Below are positions 1 to 11,569 of a stretch of DNA of 64,000 nucleotides, in pieces. The notes beneath the pieces were generated by a model. The model was not told the DNA's origin and did not search any database. It worked only from the letters and a program-made list of their open reading frames with translations. This DNA is from Haliclystus octoradiatus (taxonomy: Eukaryota > Cnidaria > Staurozoa > Stauromedusae > Haliclystidae): NCBI GenBank assembly GCA_916610825.1, contig OU744447.1, positions 30,020,561-30,084,560 of the forward strand, in the 5' to 3' direction. Both the position numbers and the translations under genes were made by a program. Within the stretch, counting starts at the first letter, position 1; each line of letters begins with the position of its first letter.

Positions 1-146
1 TTAAAACACGAGAAAACACTATGAAGACGAGCAACATTTAGCTGCTTGCAGCTTTGAAAATTGATGAACGGAATGTGGATGTCTGACCAGGTATCCCACA
101 ATGCGATTCTCGCATAGCCGATGACGTATCGGCGCGGAGCCCTATT

Positions 147-2027
147 GTGGGACTGTTTTGTGAAAGTCAACAAACGCAAAATTTTCGTAGTTGGTTTACT
201 ACAAGACTTTCTACGAAAATGGAGTTTATATTTAAGAATAAATCAATGACAAATTTGGCTCAATCTTTGGAAATTTCGCAGAGGCAAAAAGAAAAAGGAT
301 ATAAGCTGTATAGAGAAGGATATTTATTATGGGCTGACCTTTCTTTTTGCCAAAGAAAGTGACTTCGTTCGAGTGGAAGGTAAGCCTGGCGATTGAGCTA
401 TCAACATCACATTTAATGATTGTTGTTTTGATTTTGCATTGATATTTAATTAAAATCTTATTATTTTACTGCTTATTTAACAAGGTAAATGTTTTAGAAG
501 TATGACAAAGCATGAGAAACTCTCTTTACGGCTCAGAATTCCGATTTCTGGTGGGGATATGTCTCCTGGTTTATGTGAATGCGTTGCTGGATATGTCTAT
601 TTTTTGTAGCTTATTTTGCGTTACAATGTTCGAATTTTTTATAGTAAGTGCTTATAGTAATGACATATTTTAATGTATGTTTTAAATTAATAGAAAATCT
701 GGTAACTGTGCACACATGCTAGCGTTAGTCTACATGCTGGAGCATCTTCAACGTTCAAATTCAAAAAAATTGCCTGAGGGTGTTACCTGTACCTCTAGAC
801 CAATGACTTGGCATCAGCGAAAGAAAAGAAACATAGATCCAGTAGGTTTGATGGACGTGTCGTTTTCTAAAATAGATGGCATTTCTAAGAAATGGTGTGT
901 ATCTTCTAGTTTATATAAAGCTGCCTCTGAAGACTATGACATGTCTGTATTATTTGGACTGAACGATACACTAGAAGCAACCTTGTTGAACCCACTCACA
1001 TCAGATACAGTGAAGACTGGACATGGAGAGGTGAACAAGTTGAGTGTACTAGCTTTCCATCTCCCTCACTTAGACAACAACACTCAGACTGAGGATGAAG
1101 AGCTAGGACAAGTAAGTAAAATAAAACCTGCACAAACAGTCATTATATGTACATCAGATGTACACATTTTTTCTATACTTCTTTATTTGTATGAATATTT
1201 TTATATCTATTACTTCAGGAAGCTCTGGAAGAATGTGATTATTTCCCTGCGCTTAGGTCTGATGGATTTTCGAAATGTCGCCTTAATCAAGATATGTTAG
1301 AGACTGTTGGAGTGTCAATGGAGAGTGCAGTACTGATCGAGGAGCAGACCACAGGACAATCAAATTCAATCAAATGGTTGCAGGAACGTAAGGTAGGTCT
1401 ATACATTAATACAGTAACCAGTAATTGTTTTAAATCCTACTTTTTCTTTATCATTATCAGAAACGTGTTACATCCACTAAAGTACACTCAATTTCAAAGC
1501 GAAGAAAAGAAGTGACCGAGGAATTTCTACTTAATTTATTCAAAAAGGAAGCACCCAAAACATACGCTATGCAGCAGGGTATCAATATGGAAGGTCAAAT
1601 ACGAGACATGGTTCTTACAGATATGAGAAAGCAAGGCATGGATCCTCATATTCATGCCTTTGGTTTATGTGTCAATGTCGACCACCCAGAGCTTGCCGCA
1701 TCACCAGATGGAATTATTGGGTTCGCCGATGGTACACATGCTCTATTAGAACTTAAACTTATGATAGGGAACACTTTTGAGGGTAAAAAAGGTCTACCTA
1801 TGAAAAAAGTGAACAATAAGTACAAGCTTAAGGATACCCACAAGTACTACACTCAATGCCAAGCAGGCATGTTTTGTACCGGTTTACGAGAGTGCTATTT
1901 TGCCTTATTATGTGGGCGTGATTTCCATCTGGAGGTAATACCATTTGAAACAAAGAAATTTGAAACAACATTGACTAGCGTTGAAGAGTTTTATATAACG
2001 CATTTTGATACTTTTAGTAATTTATGA
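147..2027 (+). CDS. transposon-encoded SWIM zinc finger + YqaJ-type nuclease protein
   Basis: Inferred exons are about 147-379, 484-590, 694-1111, 1219-1392 and 1461-2027; the last three are phase-consistent. The N-terminal part has SQRQKEKGYKLYREGY, then a split SWIM-like CxCx(n)CxH (GLCECVAG before an intron, GNCAHMLALVYML after it), RPMTWHQRKKR, and a YqaJ exonuclease fold from about 1500. That fold has EGQIRDMVL, HPELAASPDGIIG, LLELKLMIG and YYTQCQAGM, with the D...ExK and Q of the PD-(D/E)xK family. This SWIM-YqaJ arrangement is typical of proteins carried by ISL2EU-like DNA transposons, probably for end processing. It converges with the transposase at 2090-3932. A frame problem near 340-379 and a missing in-phase donor after GLCECVAG suggest decay at the 5' end; the nuclease part looks intact. 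Confidence 0.78.
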
Positions 2028-2089
2028 TTTGCTAACTACTTACAAATAATTTATTTACAACACTGGATTAAATATGTTCTTAAATAATA

Positions 2090-3932
2090 TTATTGCTTGA
2101 TTATTGGGTCACGAATAAACGTCAACAGACAGCATATTGTCCATACTTGGTTCATGTGGCCAGTCATAGTAATAGGAATCCTACTGCTCAAAATTTTATT
2201 TTCCTTTATTTTCCTCATGAACCTTTCGACATGCACACGTTTCTGGGCAATCTTCCTTGATCTCTCAACCTGCTCCTTGCTCAACTGGTTCCCACATTTT
2301 TATCTGGCATTTCTAAATGAACATTTAGTACCGATACCAAATTTTCAACGTTCATGAAGCCCTTGTCTGCTAATATGACATCACCTTCCTTTAACATATC
2401 ATACTGCTTTAATTTATGTAGAAAACCCAAGTAGCCACTCTTGATAGATATTTCATTATCAGAAATTGACCCTGAGTAAAGTTGCGAAACAAATAAAGGG
2501 TATCCAGCGGGAGTGATCGCTAACAGCCCCTTCAACGTATTTCTGCTTTTGTAGGTCGAGGCTCTGATACGTGAGGGATGACGGCTTTTGCATCTCTAGC
2601 TCTGTCCCGTCGATCATCATAATAACAGGATTAGGGCTATTCTTGAATATAGGTGGTGAACCGTCTAAAATCACTTTCCTTGTGGGTACAATTGGCAAAT
2701 TTCCAAGCTGCAGGTACATAAAATTTACCCATGCCTTGAAAATTCCAGTCACCTCTTTCTTGTTACAGTTGAATCTGTCTGATAGTTCCTTGTGTGGTGT
2801 GTTTAGCCGTATCTTCACCATTGTCATGACTCATGAGGAACTGGTCTTCAAAGTTCAAGGTGCTGTAGTATCCTTTTGGCAACTTCAGATTTCCTACCAT
2901 AAAATGGGAAATTAGCTTAGCTATAGTTGATGATAACTTGTCATGCATACAATTAGATTACTGACATAATATAGCATACCTTCAGGTGCAAGGAACTTAT
3001 ACAATGCTTTTAAATATTGTACTTTTGGAATTCCAGTGTAATAGTTTACATCCAGATGACCATCAATAATATTATCAAAGCAGAGTACTTGGCGACTGAT
3101 GTTAATACCATTGGATAATAACAGTTCATGTACAGAAGGAGGTATCTCCTGTGTATTAAATAATTCAAAAAGAAATAAGTAAATAATGTAAATATAGAAG
3201 TAATAACTGTAGAAATATTGTCAAATTCCAGTACTCACCAGATAGTCGCAGGCTGGCTGTACTATGTCATTAATTTGCTATTCCACTGACATACTATCGT
3301 TATCCTCATCTTTCGTAGTATCGTTATTATCATCATCAGTGTTTTCAAAACTATCTTGATTAGTGATGTCATTTAGAGGGTTTGATCGATTTAATCTTCG
3401 TCGTTTTGGAGTCTAAACAATAAATAATCAAGGTGGTATGGTTAACAAGAGAAGGCAGCATGTTTTATCAGCATGCAGGCTGACTGAGAGTGCAGCAAGC
3501 CAGCGAAGTACAAGTTTAAGCAAACGCCATACTTGGAAGGAAAATGTATTGTAGGCCTATACGTAAAAAACTATGGAACTAACTCAAAATAAAAGCAGAA
3601 CGATCTAGTTCATTGCATTTACTCACGTTTTCTGCGTCTGTTACTGCCTTCAAACACTTTTTAGGGTATGCCCCATTTTTCAAGCGCCAATTAAAGCCAT
3701 ATGCATCCATATCTTCATCTTCGAAATGTAAATAACAAATCCGTGTGTGTTTTGTTACGTACCAATCTTTACGCAGAATTTGACGCCTCCAGGTGTTCAT
3801 CAGCTTGGAATCTTTTAAAGGGTAGGTATTTGTTTTGATAATTCTATCGCGTTTGGAATGCTGTACATAACACTTGAGAAGGCGTGAAATGATGATTCTT
3901 ATGTTGTATTGACAATTTCGCATGTCAATCAT
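2090..3932 (-). pseudogene. THAP-HTH-DDE transposase (ISL2EU / PIF-like), decayed
   Basis: Read on the minus strand. Exon 1 (3932-3627) encodes a THAP-like zinc finger: C, C, a central W in MNTWRRQI, and CYLHF. Exon 2 (3412-3239) is basic then acidic and contains one in-frame stop. Exon 3 (3148-2980) has LSNGINISRQVLCFDN and VNYYTGIPKVQYLKALYKFL. Exon 4 carries HTH_Tnp_4 (HKELSDRFNCNKKEV) and the DDE core: first D in MMIDGTELEMQKPSS, second in VILADKGFMNVENL, E in KRVHVERFMRKIK. At least three frameshifts (near 2800, 2530, 2285) break the last exon. Donors such as AAC|gtgagt and CTG|gtgagt are clean. The tail-to-tail YqaJ gene fits a two-gene ISL2EU-like element. Superfamily assignment is inference; the DDE_Tnp_4 family call is firm. 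Confidence 0.82.
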
Positions 3933-4087
3933 ACTCGCGTGTCTACAATAGATCGTAGTAATTTCAATTTTCTTTATAGGTTGAGTAAAATTAAATTAGC
4001 GTGAGTTTTGTAAATCAAAATAATATCTTGTTCGGTTTAACAAATTTTGGAAATTGAGACTTTCCTTCACTTTCATTTTTCAAACAG
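3825..4087 (-). repeat. left arm of a 0.26-kb inverted repeat pair (empty site)
   Basis: The reverse complement of this stretch matches 6441-6491 joined to 7136-7342. It covers the 5' end of the THAP exon and its upstream region. It carries the uninterrupted TTTGTTAAACCG site (rc, at 4034-4044) into which the MITE inserted in the other arm. Confidence 0.9.
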
Positions 4088-4495
4088 AACAAAGCCCAGG
4101 AAGTTGTCAAGGCATGAATTATTTAGTTAACAACCATTAGTATTTGGAATATTTGTTTTAAATGGACTTTTTCATAACAATTGGTTGACATGCAATTTAA
4201 TGTCATCGCGATCATCGTATATCTGATATGTTTATCCATTGAATAAAAAACTGTCTAAACATCATTAGAGCATACACAACAGAATCAATGACAACGCTTT
4301 CAATATTTCAAAATCATTAAATTTTGATATAATAGGGAGTCATAAAGTTTCAACTATTTACATATTTTAATTTACATTAATTTTAATTTATAACTTGACG
4401 AACAGATGATAAGCAAAATGTTGTTAATGTAATGCTTTATATACATATTTTCAACTATCCAGTATTAACGTAATAACGATGTTGAATCAAGCATA
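4088..4495. other. AT-rich stretch with nothing recognised
   Basis: No ORF, splice-linked segment or repeat was recognised. It lies between the inverted-repeat arm and the decayed gene that starts at 4496. Confidence 0.4.
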
Positions 4496-6229
4496 CTATC
4501 TTCTGATATCTGGTATACGCGACCTGTTTGTGTGGTCGACTCTACTTGCATTAAAATATCGCAATATGGTATGGTTAGTAGATCGGTGTTGCGAGGAAAT
4601 TTGAATGAAATTGATGGCCCTTTTGGTTGCAAAAAGACAACTGCACTTGACGAGTCTCTTTATTGACTTCAATAGTAATGCCGATCCACCAAGCACGATC
4701 ATATTGACAAGAATAATAACTACCCTGTCTGATAAGTAGATCCTCCGTAGCTGTGGTAACTTGTACCTTTTTTTTACAGAGTTAGAGATAGAATAAGGTT
4801 TAATATAAGCAAAGGATTTCGATCCCATAACTGGTAAAAACGCGTGAAAAGACTGAGTGCCAACGATAGTTACAGCTGAGTCAAATCGCTCTTCAAGTAG
4901 AACCTCTTCAGCTAACACTGTCTCTTTACTTACAAGCGAAATTTAATTTCTTTTAATGTTGCTGTCGCCCAATCAAACAACTGCCGTGGTGTTTGAATTT
5001 ACTTTTTGTAAACTAGCTCTTGCGGCAAGTTGCTTGATTGTTCCACCTATGCCATCATAAGGGCCTTTACCATGCGAAGTGGCAAAAAATGCCACTCCGC
5101 TGGCATACCAAAATCTTGTTCGTGGAAAACTAAGTTTACGAAGTTTTTTCGGTTTTTGTATTGTGCCGAACAACCGTCCGTAAAATCATAAACTTTGTTC
5201 ACAACTGTTTCAGATGTAATGATTTTCAACAATTCGTGTATGAAACAGTGTACTGCTATAGTATCGTGAGACACGCAGTCAGAAATAATAGCAAACGATA
5301 TATGCGATAATTTGTCCTCTATAGGACATAAATAGTATATGACAAAAGGATGTATGGTTGCCGGGTCATTTGTCCAGTGGAACCCTTGAACGGCGTCCTG
5401 TATTACAAACGTGTAGTTCTCGGCAAAATCTCCTTGAACTATAATTTCGCCCGCTTTAAGATTCTCTTTTAGGTTATTTATAAATAGCGACTGTTGATAT
5501 GCAATAAAAGAATGACGTGACAGCTTTAATAACGATTCGCAAAAGCTGTCTATAAAATCATCTACTGATTTAATCACAGTTTCCAGACGAGTTCTATCGA
5601 CTGAACACCATAAACAAAATTGTATTGTATCGATATCAAGTGCCTCAAATATTTTGTGCAGCTTTATTGTTAACAGTTGCACACCAGGACAGTAACGAGA
5701 TGGCAACCAGGCAGCGGTGGCTTACAGCACAGCATAGCAATTAAATGTTTGTAATTTAACTTATCTTTGTTTATCTTCGCAAAACAGAGTTCTCTTAAAA
5801 ATGTCATTAGTATCCATTTTTGCACCTGAAAGCATTAAATTTTGTGTTCTGGTGTATCGTACACACACACACAGAGTGTGTACCACCAGCACCAGCAAGA
5901 ATAGCCTCTCTAGGTCTCAGTTCCGCAAATTTTTAGAGTCCTATCTTCAGATCTGGGTGTTTCTACTTAAATTGTATATACGCTTCCTTGAGGTTGCATA
6001 GTACTAGTCTCTTTTGCCGCGATACACTGACTCCATTGACTTTATAAGTTACTGCGTCTTTTTTACCTGGTAGGGTCATGCTGACGTCCTCTGACAAATA
6101 AAATTGCTGTATTTTTTCCCTTGTTTCTATTGGAATTTCTTTGCCGTGTTTTGGGTTAGGCGTTGATAATACCCCCTTTCTCCGCTGCCAATTCTTTCGC
6201 CATCCGAGCTGTGTATCGTAAGACGCCAA
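4496..6229 (-). pseudogene. mobile-element-associated 'VCVCTIHQN / DGxxAQYKN / ATSHGKG' protein, frameshifted
   Basis: A minus-strand gene of a widespread but, to my knowledge, unnamed invertebrate family often sitting in repeats. Pieces in order: 6229-5963 with GVLSTPNPKHGKEIP, LPGKKDAV and SVSRQKRLVLCNLKEAY; about 5930-5810 with a GTHSVCVCTIHQNTK block readable on the minus strand; 5706-5047 with CPGVQLLTIKLHKI, IVQGDFAENYTFVIQDAVQG, FHWTNDPATIHPFVIYY, HISFAIISDCVSHDTIAVH and FTDGCSAQYKNRKNF; then a frame change at about 5095 into FFATSHGKGPYDGIGGTIKQ (to 4973); and 4918-4496 with EERFDSAVTIVGTQSFHAFL. The DFAEN, SD and TDG acidic residues and the HGKG motif resemble a DDE-like nuclease fold, but that is a guess. 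Broken by the frameshift near 5095 and by stops between blocks. Confidence 0.7.
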
Positions 6230-6440
6230 ACTCGTCTACAATCTTATTTATTGACCAACTGTTAGTCAAAATTGTCAGCACCAGCACCTCTCGGATCTTT
6301 CCGTAGTAATTGAGAATTTTTCTTTTATTTGATTGGTCATCTCTTTCAAATCACTTTCCTCGTCGGCTTCTTCCACCGACATTTCTAAACGCTTTCCGAT
6401 ACTGCCTACAAATGAAAGGAGGGGCATTGAATTCATATCA

Positions 6441-7342
6441 CTGTTTGAAAAATGAAAGTGAAGGAAAGTCTCAATTTCCCAAATTTGTTAAGGGGCCATC
6501 CATAAAGTACGTACTCAGTATGAGGGGGAGGGGGGGTCACACCAAAAGCATAGCTGCGTACAGGGGGGAGGGGGGTCAATCAAGGTTAGTACGTATGAAT
6601 CTTCACTGTCTCTTTGGTAATTTTCAAATATATTTAATGCAATTTCTAGTGATGATTAATTGCACTTAATCGAAAAGTTATGTTTTAAATCAAATAAATT
6701 TGAAGAACGTACAGTATACAGTCAATATAAAATAGCACGCCATTACTAGGACAACCAAAATAATTACGCCATATATAATAAAAATATTACGCCATTTAGA
6801 AAACAGTAAAAAACGCAAAACGTAAAGAAAACAATGCTGTTAATTATTCACATTGCATAGATAGAGTATAACAGTTGATTTTGTAAATTCTTCAAAAGGT
6901 TTAACAATGATGATCTATGATTTTTCGGGAATTAAACTACGCGTTATAAGTTGTACTTGCTTGATTTTGAAAAACACGTTAAAAAAAAATCAAAAATTGA
7001 GAGGGAGGTCAGATTAAAACTGAGTACGTACGCACAGGGGGGGAGGTTATCACAAAGCGTACTGCTGCTTACGGGGGGAGTGGGGGTCAATTATTGGAGT
7101 ATTTACTGAGTACGTTCTTTATGGATGGCCCCTAAACCGAACAAGATATTATTTTGATTTACAAAACTCATGCTGATCTAATTTTACTCAACCTATAAAT
7201 AAAATAGAAATTACTACGATCTATTGTAGACACGCGAGTATGATTGACATGCGAAATTGTCAATACAACATAAGAATCATCACTTCACGCCTTCTCAAGT
7301 GTTATGTACAGCATTCCAAACGAGATTATCAAAAGAAATACC
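6441..7342 (+). repeat. right arm of the inverted repeat pair, split by a MITE
   Basis: 6441-6491 and 7136-7342 together match the reverse complement of 3825-4087. The arm includes a second, truncated copy of the THAP start (MIDMRNCQYNIRII from about 7241) that runs out of homology after 7342. So part of the ISL2EU-like element is present twice, head to head. Confidence 0.88.
6492..7132. mobile_element. 641-bp MITE, Harbinger-like target site (TAA)
   Basis: The ends are inverted copies of GGGGCCATCCATAAAG(T/A)ACG, followed by G-rich subterminal motifs (aggggggaggggggtcaa on one side and its counterpart at 7035-7090). TAA flanks it at 6489-6491 and 7133-7135; the paralogous empty site at 4034-4044 has a single TAA. 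No coding capacity. TWA duplications are typical of PIF/Harbinger; ISL2EU-type mobilisation is an alternative. Confidence 0.9.
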
Positions 7343-8805
7343 GACAAAACTACATTTTTGATGATTAAACTCTTTTAAAAAATAACACCATCGTACATTT
7401 TTGTCCATCGCATGATTAAATGCTGCTTAACCGACTGGTGAAAAAATCGGCCAGAAAAATGGTGTGCCCTTCATTCTATCGGACTCTAAAGCTTTTTCGG
7501 AAAATTGAAACATTGCAACAACTACTTGGAATTTTTCAAATAAAATGACATCAATCAATAGAAAACTGTTTATTGTATCCTGATACGAAATTTCATTTTG
7601 TTAAACTAACAAATAAATTAACTACAAGGAAAAGAAGGTGTTTATGGATCATTGATCACAAAAAGGGTACAAATTAAACTACTAATACAATCGTTATTTT
7701 TCATTTAAGATCAAAAATACTCCATATACGATATCTCTGTACCCATATCTACATGTATAAAAAGTTTGAACAAAATCAATTTTTTTTTGGGAACGAAGCA
7801 ACTCGATTTGACCTGGACTGACACATAGCCAATTACCATTGCACCCCGGTCAGCCTTGACAGTTTCTTGCCAGGCATATTCCTTCTAATCGATCAATACT
7901 TTATCTGATCATTATTAGATGTTAGATTCATATTATACGCCAAATCATTAGATGCCCACACATGTATCACTTAAATTTACTTGAAACTTGGCTTGAAGTG
8001 TCGATCAGCCTATATCAACTACATAATTATCAGAGTTCTCCAAATCCTCCTGCAGCAGGTGTGAAAGGTTAACTTTACTGGGTGTGATCGCAATATTGTA
8101 TACCTTGGACAAGCATCTACAGAATTGATAAAACCACCAGAACTCTCTCTTGAAAAAAGATCACCCACTTCCAATATTAAATGAAGTTGTCACTTAATTC
8201 AATATTTTTTGATATTCAAGGCATTCATTGGTGTTTATGCTTACCCTTCCTCTATGTCTGTGCTGCGTACTCTTACTAAGCCGTTTATGTGGAGCTCAAG
8301 CCTGATCGATCCCTTGCAGCCACATCAATTCTTCCATACCTTTTGCAAATCTGATCCAATGCCACTGCAATTAAAACGGTAAGAGCATGAGTACAGTAAC
8401 TTTTTTCCTTTAGATTCTTTCTGCCCTGGAATCTTTACATAGTCGCTGCGTGACTTAATTTTAAACTCTTCGAACCACTCATTGAGCCCTTCCTTTGTTG
8501 ATATCTAATTGATCGCAGATTAAAAAATGTGCATACTAACAAAAAACAAAATAGGCAGATGTATAATTCTTATATCCCAGAAGTAGCAGCCTACCTTCAA
8601 TCCTATAGTAATGTTCTCTTTATCTCTATTACAATGGACTTTGAAAAAGAAGGAATAGTTGTATTCCAGAGAATAACCATAATTTTGAGTATTCGTGTAT
8701 TACATATTTCTGGTGTACAAATTGGAATGATATGCTTTGGAATATTTGATGGGAATATTTTATTAAATGTAAAAATTTACCAAATATTGGCGAAGTCGGA
8801 ACAAT
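7343..8805. other. AT-rich intergenic stretch
   Basis: No coding block recognised. The ORF at 8529-8813 has no recognisable motif. Possibly host DNA or old repeat. Confidence 0.4.
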
Positions 8806-9450
8806 TTATCTAGTCATTTTTAGTTGGTAAACTGTTCCAGTGGTTGTGGTTTGCTGTAATTCTTCTAAAACTTTGCAATATTTGATATAGATTTTGTCTT
8901 GAAGCTCAGGGAATCCAAATGATCTTGATGAACCATGAGTTGACATGAATGATACAAGTGCTTCTTGCTTGTCGACGTAGTTCTTTTTCACGATAACAAC
9001 ACACCACTTATCATCATACTTGAAACTGAAGTAATGTCCAACTGAACTATTCAGCTGATGGCAACGAATATAAACTCTTACTTTTACAGAGTCGGGCTTT
9101 AATAAATATTTCTTAACACTGAGATGAGTCACTGAGCCACAATACACAAGTATTTCTTCCTGTGATGACATAGTATCCTTTTTAACAAAAAAATGTTGCC
9201 TTTTCTGGAATCCACAACCCACAAATAGAGGTGTTTAGCATTTTGGATCCCAACTTGGTTGGCTTTTTGTAACACAACTGCTCACAACAAAATCTTTCTG
9301 GTCTTATACTAGATTAATGAAGTTCTTTCTATTCTTGTACTGTGCAGCACAACCATCAGTAGAATAATGCAGTTTCATAATATTATCAAATATTGTACTT
9401 GTTAAATGTGACATGTTTGCATGGGCATCCTTGTTTCTTACCACTTCTTT
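8806..9450 (-). pseudogene. second member of the 'DGxxAQYKN' family, 3' part
   Basis: On the minus strand, about 9390-9320 reads MKLHYSTDGCAAQYKNRKNF, the same block as FTDGCSAQYKNRKNF at about 5170. After stops and a gap, 9222-8806 encodes SSVGHYFSFKYDDKWCVVIV, EALVSFMSTHGSSRSFGFPE and a TGTVYQL tail, the usual C-terminal domain of this family (VGxYxxxxYDxxWxxG ... FMxxxG...FxWP). Broken by several stops. Sequence upstream on this strand is other transposons, suggesting it was split by insertion. Confidence 0.6.
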
Positions 9451-9682
9451 TCGAACTTATTTTATTGAATTGCGTTGTTTTGGTTTGCATCATCATTCTC
9501 AGATAATGCTGGATTAGCTACTTGTGAGCCATATGCATTTGTTATGTAACTAGGACCAGGCATAAGACATAATTTGCATTTCAACATCATGATCTGTACT
9601 TGCTCCTGCAATGTCCAATTCTATGAACAAGTCCACCTTTTGCAATGTAAGTATTGCACCTTTATATTTTTTAATTGATAAA

Positions 9683-10107
9683 TCAGAATATTTTAAGCCA
9701 CAGCTTATTGTAATTGCTCTGGCATATGTGATAAAATTTTTCACTACACATTGTGCACCTTAAACATATTTTCCCCGACTTTTTGTGCACACACGGTATT
9801 AAAAATGTTAGTAATTCATTTGTGCAGGAAAATAGCCTGTTGTAATGCCCTGGGAAATTTGCATCTTTCCATTTGTGAGGCATTTCAGAAAATGTTCCCT
9901 GAAAGCAGCCAGGTTGAAATTAATTCTCCTTGGATCCTCTCCGTAGCAAAGTGATGCTACAAAAGCAACCGCAAATATGCCACAGCTGCTGTTGTCTTCA
10001 AAATTCTGTTGTTTTACATCAGCGTTAATAACTGTTGCAGTAGGTTTGTGACACTTTATTAATGATGCCAATTGCTTTTTGGTATCGTATATAGACATAG
10101 TAAGCAT
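9683..10107 (-). pseudogene. Ulp1/C48 cysteine protease-like plus Cys-rich tail, transposon-associated
   Basis: 10107-9808 encodes IYDTKKQLASLIKC, VKQQNFEDNSSCGIFAVAFV and ASLCYGEDP...AFREHFLKCL: the QQ(x)nDCG-like catalytic-Cys end of Ulp1-type SUMO-protease homologues found in many invertebrate elements (here SSCG, not DCG). A frame change near 9830 leads into CVHKKSGKICLRCTMCSEKF, a CxxC...H PHD-like tail. The His and Asp parts of the triad are not visible upstream. The MULE transposase lies immediately 5', consistent with one Ulp1-carrying MULE. Confidence 0.65.
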
Positions 10108-10492
10108 ATACCAAAGGTTATGTCATGTGACGTGTGACATACAAGGATATCCATAATGGGGCCAGAGTAAGGGCAACAAGGTGGTAGCAAAGCAAAAGTG
10201 TTTTTACCCTCTTCAATAGCAATTCAATTGGTTTATTCACTCAAGAAATTATATAATGATCAGTCAATTAGCCACTAAAAGTGATGAAGAATTATACATT
10301 GCATATGTTTATCTATTTTATTCAGACCAGCATTGTTCGACTGGCGTCTGTGAAGTAGTAGCAAGTCTGCAACTGCATTAGATATTATAATTAAGCCAAA
10401 TTAGGTCATCGACAATTCAAAATGATCGGCCTGACAATTATCATCTTATATTAATAAGGCAAGTTAATGTTGGCTTACAATGTAGGTTTACA

Positions 10493-11200
10493 CTAAACAA
10501 ACATTAGTGTTTTCTGAAATTTGTAAATTTTAATTGCTCTTAATGCCCACTTTTTATTTCTTTTGACAAATTCATTAATAAAATAATTATAAAATTCTCT
10601 TAAGTTTTCATTAGCATAAGAGAAACATTGGGCTAGCTGCTTTAGAAAACTGGTTTCATCCTCCTCTTTCTGCAGCATTTTTATTATTTTGTAGACAATG
10701 CCTGATTTTTCTTTTTCATGACTCTAATTTATATGCAAATATTTACGCAGTGATCTATCTACATGCCAAGTGCACAGCAAATGCCTCTGTGGAGCTGTGA
10801 AAGCTGTAGACCATGTATTATAGAATGCATCAGCATCATATGTCCTCAAGTCTTTGATCGACAGCTGTGTACTATCACAGTGTATATATTTTGACTGTCG
10901 GATTCACATAGTTTAGCCTTACCTTCTGCACAATCACACTGCTTTCTTCTATTCTTTTGAGAGCCCAGAAGAACTAATGTAGCGATGGATTCACGATTTG
11001 AAATCAGACATTTAACAGGAGCACCTCTGTCATTGCCATCCTTTATCAAAACAGTTATTAATAAAAATCCATGCCTAGTTAGACTTCCAGTGGATTCAAG
11101 TCAAATCAAATTAGGACGGTATTTAAGAATCCATTGTTTCTGAGATTCTGTTTGATTGGCTAATAGAAATTCTTGTTCATGTAAGTTCATTTCTCTTTAA
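10493..11200 (-). pseudogene. MULE (Mutator-like) transposase fragment
   Basis: Minus-strand blocks in order: about 11200-11090 HEQEFLLANQTESQKQWIL and a TGSLTRHGFLLIT stretch (with a stop); 11049-10980 GNDRGAPVKCLISNRESIAT; about 10860-10750 LRTYDADAFYNTWSTAFTAP then RHLLCTWHVDRSLRKYL; 10678-10493 EEDETSFLKQLAQCF, FYNYFINEFVKRNKKWALRA. This is the MULE order: ISNRED, DDAxxFYNAW, LLCTWHVDR, then YF...RxxxWA. Broken by stops and frameshifts. Weak matches continue upstream to about 11330 (SVSCWVEDLIGKN). Confidence 0.75.
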
Positions 11201-11569
11201 TTTTATAAAATTTTAATAATTTTATAACTTTGCAAAGGATTGGTTCATATTTTTCCCAATCAAATCTTCTACCCAGCAACTAACACTCACCGAATCCTTA
11301 GGATGTTTTATAATTACATAAACATTGTATTGCATTTTCATATTACGCATGCCTTGCTTTGTTATGATGTTATCACTAGAGTGTCTGCCATGCTCAATAT
11401 CATTACAAATTTCATCAAGAATTGACTCTATTCGTATTTTCCGTGATTGTTTAAACTCAATTTGGTCTCAAATAGTTTTGTGGATAAGAAGATGTCCTAG
11501 TAAATTGTCTTTCGCTGCTGCTGAAAATGCACTGCATATCCAGTTGGTTTTCAAAGAACCTTGAACTTT

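Noticed and set aside
2097-2915. Plus-strand ORFs opposite the THAP-DDE transposase
   Set aside because: Antisense shadows; the minus frame carries the HTH and DDE motifs.
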